From: Tahibacter sp042701255
GTDB taxonomy: Bacteria; Pseudomonadota; Gammaproteobacteria; Xanthomonadales; Rhodanobacteraceae
DNA length: 64,000 bases
NCBI RefSeq assembly: GCF_042701255.1
Contig: NZ_CP170554.1
Span: 1,984,001 to 2,048,000, forward strand
Reading direction: 5' to 3'
This document shows, piece after piece, positions 58,456-64,000 of this stretch (its first letter is position 1; each line of letters opens with the position of its first letter). The notes under the pieces were generated by a model. That model was not told the origin of the DNA. It searched no databases and saw only the letters and a program-made list of their open reading frames with translations. A program made the position numbers and the translations under genes.

Positions 58456-58532
58456 ATGATCACCAGCGCCGAATTCTGCGGTGTCAGCAGGTTGTCCCTG
58501 ATCGGATCACGAACGGTTTTCGGAGATGTCAT
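58456..58532 (-). pseudogene. Truncated start of an isochorismatase-family hydrolase
   Basis: ATG at 58530-58532, with AAGGAG six bases upstream, opens MTSPKTVRDPIRDNLLTPQN then SALVII. This is the characteristic N-terminus of YcaC-type isochorismatase hydrolases, which continue with DYQP at the active-site Asp. Here the next codons switch to an unrelated Arg/Ala-rich frame, so about 180 residues are missing. It lies 10 bases after the cupin stop and was probably the third gene of that operon. The rest is not present in the window, consistent with a deletion near 58456. Confidence 0.6.
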
Positions 58533-58542
58533 GGCGGCTCCT

Positions 58543-59010
58543 TCAGCGGGGTTCCGTGAAGTGCGTGTCGGTCGGCCCATCGCCCGTGATGTAGACCACG
58601 GCGGGCTGCTCACGGGTCAGCGCGAAGTGAGGGTCGTTCGCCGGCTCGGTATAGAAGCTGCCCGCCGGCAGCAGCTCGAGACGATCTTCGGTCAATGCAG
58701 TGCCGTAGCCGAAGAACCACTGCCCGCTCACCACTACAGCGCTGCGCCTGTCGCGATGCGTATGCGCCGCGATCCGGGTATGGGGCGGCACGCGGATCTC
58801 GATGGTGTAGGGCCCGGACCTGGTGGGATCGCCAGACAGCACCGTCGTGCGGATGCCCTGGATGCCCGAGGTTCCGGGGCCCGCGCCGCCCTTGCCCATG
58901 CTGGCGATCTCGGTGGGCGAAAGCCGGGTTTGCTCGCCGCCGGGATTGGCCGATGCGGCGAGAGCCAGAGCGAGACCGCAAAGCGCGGCGCACACGGCGC
59001 GCGCGCTCAC
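58543..59010 (-). CDS. Exported cupin protein
   Basis: A 155-residue cupin with a signal peptide (AVCAALCGLALALAASANPG). Motif 1 is IRVPPHTRIAAHTHRDRRSA (His ligands in AHTH). Motif 2 lies around YTEPANDPHFALT, giving a small single-barrel protein, probably periplasmic and metal-binding. Its start is a GTG overlapping the stop of the upstream hydrolase (GTGA at 59007-59010), so translation is coupled. Function unknown; such exported cupins are often near redox or detoxification hydrolases. Confidence 0.8.
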   Translation of the reverse strand: MSARAVCAALCGLALALAASANPGGEQTRLSPTEIASMGKGGAGPGTSGIQGIRTTVLSGDPTRSGPYTIEIRVPPHTRIAAHTHRDRRSAVVVSGQWFFGYGTALTEDRLELLPAGSFYTEPANDPHFALTREQPAVVYITGDGPTDTHFTEPR

Positions 59011-59924
59011 CGTTCTTCTCCCAGGAACGACATGACCCGGCTGACCGTTGCCTGCGGGTTTTCCTCCATGATCCAGTGGCCCGAGTCCGGGATGACGCCC
59101 TCGGTCACGTTCGACGCGGCTGCGCGCATCACCACCGCCATGGTCGAACCGAACGATTTCTCGCCGCCAAGCGCCAGGACCGGCATGGACAACCGGTTGC
59201 CGCCCGCCAGCCAGGCGCGGTTGTCGGCCGCGTCCCGGTCGAAAGCAGCGAACTGCGCGAATCCGGAATGCATTGCACCAGGGCGGGCGTAGAGCGCGGC
59301 GTAGTGCCGGCGCGAGCGTTCGTCGAAACGGTCGGGATGGGCGGAAAACTCATTCCAGAACCGGTCTAGGTAAATCCGCTCGCGCCCTGCGACCAGGCGC
59401 TCCATGTCGGGGCCGCCGAAGCGGAAGTGCCACAGCATCGGCGTCTTCAGGATTTCGTCCCAAGGGCCGACGCCGGGAACGGGAGCGTCGATCAGGACCA
59501 GACGACCGATCCGGTCCGGCTGCTGGGTCGCCAGCGCGAAGGCGACCATGTTGCCGATGTCGTGGGCCACCACGTCGTAGCGCTCTATCCCGAGCGAGGC
59601 GAGCAGCGCCTGCATGTCGCGGCCCTGGGTCATCTTGTCGAAGCCATCCGCCGGGTGGGACGAAAGCCCCATCCCGCGCAAATCCGGCACGATGACCGTG
59701 TGGTCCTCCTTCAACGCCGCCGCAAGCGGCGCCCACATGTCACCCGACTCGCCGTAGCCGTGCAGGAGCAGGACCGCCGGGCCTTTTCCTCCTACACGTA
59801 CATGGATCGTCACGCCGTTCGCGGTCGAGTCCCTCGACTGGAAACTGGCGGGAAACGGCGCGACCTCGGCGACCGCAGATGCCGAGACGCAGAGCGCCGT
59901 TGCCAACAGGATGGATCTGAACAT
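59007..59924 (-). CDS. Exported epoxide hydrolase-like alpha/beta hydrolase
   Basis: A 305-residue exported hydrolase. The signal peptide is MFRSILLATALCVSASAVAE. VLLLHGYGESGDMWAPLAAA is the oxyanion-hole (HG) motif. The nucleophile is Asp-122 in VVAHDIGNMVAFAL, typical of epoxide hydrolases and haloalkane/fluoroacetate dehalogenases. PDSGHWIMEE supplies the general-base His. It would act on epoxides or halogenated compounds outside the cytoplasm. It is the first gene of a set with the cupin and the truncated isochorismatase. Confidence 0.88.
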   Translation of the reverse strand: MFRSILLATALCVSASAVAEVAPFPASFQSRDSTANGVTIHVRVGGKGPAVLLLHGYGESGDMWAPLAAALKEDHTVIVPDLRGMGLSSHPADGFDKMTQGRDMQALLASLGIERYDVVAHDIGNMVAFALATQQPDRIGRLVLIDAPVPGVGPWDEILKTPMLWHFRFGGPDMERLVAGRERIYLDRFWNEFSAHPDRFDERSRRHYAALYARPGAMHSGFAQFAAFDRDAADNRAWLAGGNRLSMPVLALGGEKSFGSTMAVVMRAAASNVTEGVIPDSGHWIMEENPQATVSRVMSFLGEER

Positions 59925-60653
59925 GACACCTCCTTCGAGCCCATACGGCCCTGCGACTGAGATGTTCAGTGTCTTGCTGCGCGGGGTGGGCCCCTATCCC
60001 AGCCCGGGTGTGATCGCCCTACCCGAACGGGTAGAGCGCTCCTGGTCATCTGCATCTGCCTGCGGCAATACACCACGAGGCCACAAGTCATCAGGTACGT
60101 CGCCAAAAACGGCTGAGAGCTGCCGTGTGCAGTGCGGCGTTGCCATCCATAGAAGGGTGTGCGGCTCAGCGGGAGTCACCGCTTCGGCCTTGGCTTCCAC
60201 CAGCACGCTGCGGGTGTAGCGCCGTGCGATCGACGGTGATCGTGGCGATGACGCGGTCTTCGGTCATGGAACGGACCTTGGCTGAGTTGCCGAAGACCCC
60301 GTCGAGCTGGTTGTTCCTGACAGATAGCTGTCCGTCATTCCGATGCGCGCGGCTGTGATCCGTGAATCCAGATCGTTGCCAGCACCGGATCGCACGCACC
60401 ATGCGGCGAGACGCCGGCGTTCCCCAAACACACACCGTCGATCCTTCCCGTCGGTCGATGCGTTCGCCTTCCCGGCCCGACGGTTTTTTCACGGGCCATT
60501 TCCTCGACGGTGCGCAGACTCATCCCGCCATCGGTTGCGGGCATGCCGGAGCCGGCGCCCGATCGTCGTGCGCCTGCCGGTGCGAAGCGGTCGCCGGATC
60601 AGTCCGTCATGCATCTCCTCAGCCGCCGATTCATCGACCCATCGGAGAAACCC
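59925..60653. other. Long intergenic region with a possible decayed gene
   Basis: About 730 bases. On the minus strand 60166-60340 has strongly G/C third codon positions (for example NQLDGVFGNSAKVRSMTEDR then VIATITVDR). The reading continues in another frame over 59994-60206 (LVEAKAEAVTPAEPHTLLW). No start with a good ribosome-binding site or recognised domain is present. It may be a degraded gene, but I cannot name it. The hydrolase promoter must also lie here. Confidence 0.35.
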
Positions 60654-61076
60654 ATGAATGCCGCGAGTCCCGCAAGCCGGAAGTCAGCCGCTGCCGCCTC
60701 GGCCGGAATCGTCGAGCTGCTCGCGCGCATCCTGCTCGTCGCGCTGTTTCTGATCTCCGGACTGGGCAAGTTGCCGGCGTATTCCGCGACCGTGGAGTAC
60801 ATGGCGTCGCTCGGCGTGCCCGGTGCGCTGCTGCCGCTGGTCATTGCGACCGAGGTGCTCGGGGCCGTGGCCATCATCGTCGGCTGGAGGACGCACGTCG
60901 TGGCATTCCTGCTGGCCGGGTTCACGCTGCTCACCGCGCTGGTCTTCCACAGTCATTTCGGCGACCAGAATCAGATGAATCACTTTCTGAAGAACGTCGC
61001 GATTGCCGGCGGCTTCCTGCTGCTCGTGGTCCACGGTGCAGGTCCGCTGAGCCTCGACCGCCGCGCCGGAAGGTGA
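60654..61076 (+). CDS. DoxX-family membrane protein
   Basis: A 140-residue four-helix membrane protein of the DoxX family. ARILLVALFLISGLGKLPAY is the hallmark first helix. VPGALLPLVIATEVLGAVAI and AFLLAGFTLLTALVFHSHFG (with the conserved FH block) follow. Bacterial DoxX proteins affect redox balance or sulfite/thiosulfate metabolism, and some reduce quinones. Start ATG at 60654 has GGAGA seven bases upstream; an earlier ATG lacks a ribosome-binding site. Single gene, convergent with the dehydrogenase that ends at 61172. Confidence 0.88.
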   Translation: MNAASPASRKSAAAASAGIVELLARILLVALFLISGLGKLPAYSATVEYMASLGVPGALLPLVIATEVLGAVAIIVGWRTHVVAFLLAGFTLLTALVFHSHFGDQNQMNHFLKNVAIAGGFLLLVVHGAGPLSLDRRAGR

Positions 61077-61171
61077 CGCGCCGCGCCGGCGTCCGGCGGT
61101 GCAGGCGATGCGACGTCGGCGTACCGGTGTCGCGCCGACGTCGCTGACCGCAACAGCGGTCAGGTCGTGGA

Positions 61172-61915
61172 TCACGCCGCCTGCACCAGTGCCACCGCAT
61201 CAGCGCCCGCCGCAAAGCGCAGTCGGTCCGAAGGATCGTTCACCGCTCGCCAGATGCCTTCGGCGACGTCGGCCGGATAGGTCACGGCGCGGATCTGGTC
61301 GTAGCCGGCGAACACACAATGCGCGAACGGTTCGTAGGCTGGCGGGATCAGTCCCTGCATGCGCTGCTGGCCGTTTGCGGTGAAGCTCGTGGACGGGCCG
61401 TAGCCCGGCTCGACGAGCCTGACGCGCACGTCGAACGCATCGAGCTCGAATTTCAGCGATGCGGTGAACCCTTCGATCGCCGCCTTGCTGGCCGAGTAGG
61501 CGGCCACGAGCGGAAACGGCGCCAAGGTGGCGCTGGAGGTGACGTTCACGATGGTGCCGGCACCGCGCTCGCGGAAGGCTGGAATGACGGCCCGGCACAT
61601 CGCCATGGTGCCGAAGGTGTTGGTCTCGAAGATCTCGCGCACGGTCGACAGGGGCGTGGCTTCGAAGGCGCCGAACAGGCCTATGCCGGCATTGTTGACG
61701 AGCACGTCGATGGGACCCGCGGCGGCAAGGACCTGCTCGATGCTGTCCTGCTGCGTGACGTCCAGCGCGAGGACGCGCAGGTTGTCCGACACCGGCAGCA
61801 GATCGTGCCGCGGTGTGCGCATGGTGGCGATGACTTTCCAGCCCTGCGCGAGGAAATGACGGGCGGTCTCGAGACCGTAGCCCGAGGAACAGCCGGTGAT
61901 CAGTACGGTTTGCAT
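61172..61915 (-). CDS. Short-chain dehydrogenase (classical SDR)
   Basis: A 247-residue SDR. VLITGCSSGYGLETARHFLA carries TGxxxGxG. NNAG appears as VLVNNAGIGLFGAFEATPLS. The catalytic Ser lies in IVNVTSSATLAPF, with Tyr-x3-Lys in AAYSASKAAIEGFTASLKFE. It would reduce or oxidise a ketone/alcohol with NAD(P)H. The final 45 residues form the substrate lid. It is divergent from an AraC regulator across 100 bases, so that regulator probably controls it. Start ATG at 61913-61915. Confidence 0.9.
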   Translation of the reverse strand: MQTVLITGCSSGYGLETARHFLAQGWKVIATMRTPRHDLLPVSDNLRVLALDVTQQDSIEQVLAAAGPIDVLVNNAGIGLFGAFEATPLSTVREIFETNTFGTMAMCRAVIPAFRERGAGTIVNVTSSATLAPFPLVAAYSASKAAIEGFTASLKFELDAFDVRVRLVEPGYGPSTSFTANGQQRMQGLIPPAYEPFAHCVFAGYDQIRAVTYPADVAEGIWRAVNDPSDRLRFAAGADAVALVQAA

Positions 61916-61962
61916 GTTTGCTCCGGGTGGTGGGTGGGTTCGGTGCAAACGATACGGGCCAG

Positions 61963-61972
61963 GATCCGGATC
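61963..61972. promoter_or_regulatory. Palindrome between SDR and AraC regulator genes
   Basis: GATCCGGATC, a perfect ten-base palindrome, about 45 bases upstream of both divergent genes. It could be a regulator site. A TATAGT hexamer at 61983-61988 may be the -10 of the AraC gene. Confidence 0.3.
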
Positions 61973-62015
61973 TTCGATCGCGTATAGTCCGAATTACGTT
62001 AGCAGGAGTCCGGAA

Positions 62016-62912
62016 ATGAGCGATCCGCTTTCCGAGGTCATACGCCTGCTGCACCCGCGCGCGGTGTTCGCCAACATCATCAGCGGCAAGGGCAACTGGG
62101 CCGTCCGCTTCTCGGAGTTCGGCCAGCCGAGCTTCTGCATCGTGCTGGAAGGCCGTTCGCGGCTGGCCGTCGACGGGCACGAGACCCTCACGATCGGCGC
62201 CGGCGATTTCGTGCTGCTGCCGACGACGCCGCCGTTCACGATTTCGAGCGAAGCGCCCGCACCGGCCATCCATCTCGATCCGAACGCGCTGGCGGGAACG
62301 CGCGATGAAGTCCGCTACGGTGAGCAGACCGGCGTACCGGACATGCGCTCGCTCGGCGGTTCGTTCCTGTTCGAGGCGTCGGATCCGACGCTGCTGGTGT
62401 CGCTGCTGCCTACCGTCGTGCACGTGCGCGGATCCGAGCGGCTGTCGCAGCTCGTGAGGTTCGTCGGCGAGGAGTCCGCGGAAGGCAAGCCCGGCAGCGA
62501 GATCATGCTGTCGCGGCTGGTCGATCTGATGTTGATCGAAGCGCTGCGCTCCACGACGTCCGGCAGTGCGCCGCCGGGCCTGCTGCGCGGTCTCGGCGAC
62601 GAGCGTCTCGCGGCGGCATTGAAGCTGATCCACGCGCGCATCGATCACGCCTGGACCGTCGGCCAGATGGCCAGGGCTGCAGCGCTTTCGCGCTCCAGCT
62701 TCTTCGAACGATTCCTGCGCAAGGTCGGCGTCGCGCCGATGGAATACCTGTTGTCCTGGCGCATGGAGATCGCCAAGGGCCTGCTGCGGCGCGACGGATT
62801 GTCGGTGACGGAAGTGGCCGAGCGCGTCGGCTACGGATCGGGCAGCACGTTCAGCGTCGCGTTCTCCCGGCACGTGGGTCAGCCGCCGAGCCGGTACGCG
62901 CGAACACCGTGA
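62016..62912 (+). CDS. AraC-family regulator with cupin_6 N-terminus
   Basis: A 298-residue regulator. The N-terminal cupin-like domain (LHPRAVFANIISGKGNWAVR; GAGDFVLLPTTPPFTISSEA) matches the AraC-binding type called cupin_6. The C-terminal double helix-turn-helix is TVGQMARAAALSRSSFFERF then LSVTEVAERVGYGSGSTFSV with AFSRHVGQPPSRY. It should activate or repress the divergent SDR in response to an unknown, probably aldehyde- or ketone-like, compound. AGGAG lies seven bases before the ATG. Confidence 0.9.
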   Translation: MSDPLSEVIRLLHPRAVFANIISGKGNWAVRFSEFGQPSFCIVLEGRSRLAVDGHETLTIGAGDFVLLPTTPPFTISSEAPAPAIHLDPNALAGTRDEVRYGEQTGVPDMRSLGGSFLFEASDPTLLVSLLPTVVHVRGSERLSQLVRFVGEESAEGKPGSEIMLSRLVDLMLIEALRSTTSGSAPPGLLRGLGDERLAAALKLIHARIDHAWTVGQMARAAALSRSSFFERFLRKVGVAPMEYLLSWRMEIAKGLLRRDGLSVTEVAERVGYGSGSTFSVAFSRHVGQPPSRYARTP

Positions 62913-63174
62913 ACGTCCGACCGCGCGTGACGCGACGACGGATTCCGGTGCCGTCTGGCCGTCCAGTTGCACAGCTTGTGAGGCGCCGCAGGATCCGCCG
63001 CCGCCGCGCCGGGTCGACGTTTCCGCGCCGGCAGTTTTCCTCCGGTGTCGCCGGTCGCCGATTAACGCCCGGCTGAGAGCGAGTCGAGCAACGCTTACGC
63101 GGCGCCGCGCAGCATTCGCGGCCTCGCCGGTCGCACGCCGTCCGGCATCACCGCCGAACCCGAGGGAAACAGGG
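62913..63174. other. Intergenic region before the COG4705-like gene
   Basis: About 260 bases with no gene seen. It should contain the promoter of the membrane protein at 63175; GAGGGA just before its ATG is the ribosome-binding site. Confidence 0.4.
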
Positions 63175-63972
63175 ATGACTGCGATGCAGGACTACACGGT
63201 GCGCGAATCGGTCAGCAAGGTGCCGCAGGTCACGCTGCTGTTCTGGATCGTCAAGATTGCCGCGACGACGCTCGGCGAAACCGGCGGCGATGCGGTGAGC
63301 ATGTCCTGGCTCGGCGAAACCACGTCGCGGGCCGACGGAACGGGTTATCTGATCGCTACCGGCATCTTCGCTCTCGTTTTCGCCGTCGCGGTGATGGCGC
63401 AGATCCGTGCGACCCGCTTCCGTCCGCCGCTGTACTGGTTCGCCATCGTGGCCAGCACTACGGTCGGCACGACACTGGCGGACTACGTGACGCGCTCGCT
63501 GGGCATCGGCTACAGCGGCGGCTCGGCGCTGCTGCTCGCGCTGGTCGTCGCGTCGCTGGTCGTGTGGAAGCGCACCCTGGGCACGGTAGCGGTGGACAGC
63601 GTGAGCGATACGAAATCCGAAGCGTTCTACTGGCTGACCATCATGTGCTCGCAGACCCTGGGTACGGCGCTCGGCGACTGGGTCGCCGATACCGCGGGCC
63701 TGGGTTATACCGGCGGCATGCTGATCTTCGGCACCTTGCTCGCGGTTACCGCGGTGGTGTATTGGCGGACGACGGTCTCGCACACGGTGCTGTTCTGGGC
63801 GGCCTTCATCCTGACCCGGCCGCTGGGTGCGGTACTCGGCGATTTTCTCGACAAGCCGCTGGCGAAAGGCGGACTGGAACTGAGCCGCACGAACGCCTCG
63901 CTGGCGCTGCTCGCATTCATCGTCGTCTGCCTCGTCGTGTTTCGGTCGCGGGCGGCACAGCGCCGGCACTGA
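63175..63972 (+). CDS. COG4705-like repeat membrane protein
   Basis: A 265-residue protein with about eight helices built from four repeats. The recurring block is (T)xLGxxxxDxxxxxxGxGYxGG: TLGETGGDAVSMSWL, TVGTTLADYVTRSLGIGYSG, TLGTALGDWVADTAGLGYTG and PLGAVLGDFLDKPLAKGG. Each repeat keeps an Asp within the membrane-proximal turn. Members are annotated as uncharacterised membrane-anchored proteins. Conserved in-membrane acidic residues suggest ion or metal transport, but this is inference. Start ATG with a GAGGGA site. Confidence 0.82.
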   Translation: MTAMQDYTVRESVSKVPQVTLLFWIVKIAATTLGETGGDAVSMSWLGETTSRADGTGYLIATGIFALVFAVAVMAQIRATRFRPPLYWFAIVASTTVGTTLADYVTRSLGIGYSGGSALLLALVVASLVVWKRTLGTVAVDSVSDTKSEAFYWLTIMCSQTLGTALGDWVADTAGLGYTGGMLIFGTLLAVTAVVYWRTTVSHTVLFWAAFILTRPLGAVLGDFLDKPLAKGGLELSRTNASLALLAFIVVCLVVFRSRAAQRRH

Positions 63973-64000
63973 CGTCATGGCGACCACCGGGCGCCCCGGC

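Noticed and set aside
1..64000. CRISPR arrays, insertion sequences, prophage
   Set aside because: No regularly spaced direct repeats, transposase motifs or phage structural genes were seen on either strand.

Overview
The window is chromosomal DNA from a high-GC (roughly two-thirds G+C) Gram-negative bacterium. The housekeeping neighbourhoods pepA-holC / lptF-lptG, xerD + tRNA-Thr, DUF1631 and yicC / rph-rdgB-hemW fit a gammaproteobacterium of the order Lysobacterales (Xanthomonadales), perhaps Rhodanobacteraceae. This rests on gene content and order, not on a database match. Genes are dense, usually in short operons whose members overlap by 1-7 bases (ATGA/GTGA type). I see no insertion sequence, prophage, integron or CRISPR array.

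Layout. 1-5 kb: the end of a PepSY membrane protein (with an apparent frameshift), a 24-residue membrane peptide, a PQ-loop protein, a Nei-like glycosylase lacking its zinc finger, a two-lobed retropepsin-like lipoprotein and a SnoaL-like protein. 5-10 kb: a LytS/LytR two-component pair, a secreted protein and a sigma/anti-sigma pair. 10-15 kb: a hydrolase/dehydrogenase/cupin operon, a LysE relic and a GlxA-type regulator. 15-20 kb: a phosphatase/YihY pair, a CorA-like transporter and a histidine kinase. 19.7-22 kb: an EF-G paralogue with an unusually elaborate 5' leader (terminator, 10-codon upstream ORF, pseudoknot). 22-30 kb: alcohol dehydrogenase, TMEM175-like channel, secreted lipase, MATE pump, a possible small RNA, repeats and a NIPSNAP protein. 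30-38 kb: holC, pepA, lptF, lptG, xerD, tRNA-Thr, cysteine dioxygenase and a secreted protein.

38.6-45.6 kb holds the most distinctive locus: six overlapping minus-strand genes (ketoacyl synthase III-like, MBL hydrolase, NAD-dependent epimerase, ceramide-glucosyltransferase-like GT2, a small hydrolase-like protein and a UGT-type glycosyltransferase) facing a helix-turn-helix regulator across two inverted repeats. It looks like a small pathway making a glycosylated acyl product. A broken epimerase 3' end lies just beyond it.

45.6-54.5 kb: outer-membrane barrel, ApbE, PilZ, DUF1631, CPXCG protein, hemW, rdgB, rph and yicC. 54.5-60 kb: a NarL-type regulator, its propeller sensor kinase split by a frameshift in a G7 tract, and a hydrolase-cupin operon ending in a truncated isochorismatase start. 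60-64 kb: DoxX, a short-chain dehydrogenase facing an AraC regulator, and a COG4705 repeat membrane protein.

Broken or eroded genes are frequent for 64 kb (LysE, Nei tail, epimerase tail, isochorismatase start, frameshifted kinase and PepSY). This suggests ongoing small-scale gene loss, although the two frameshifts at simple-sequence tracts could be sequencing errors.
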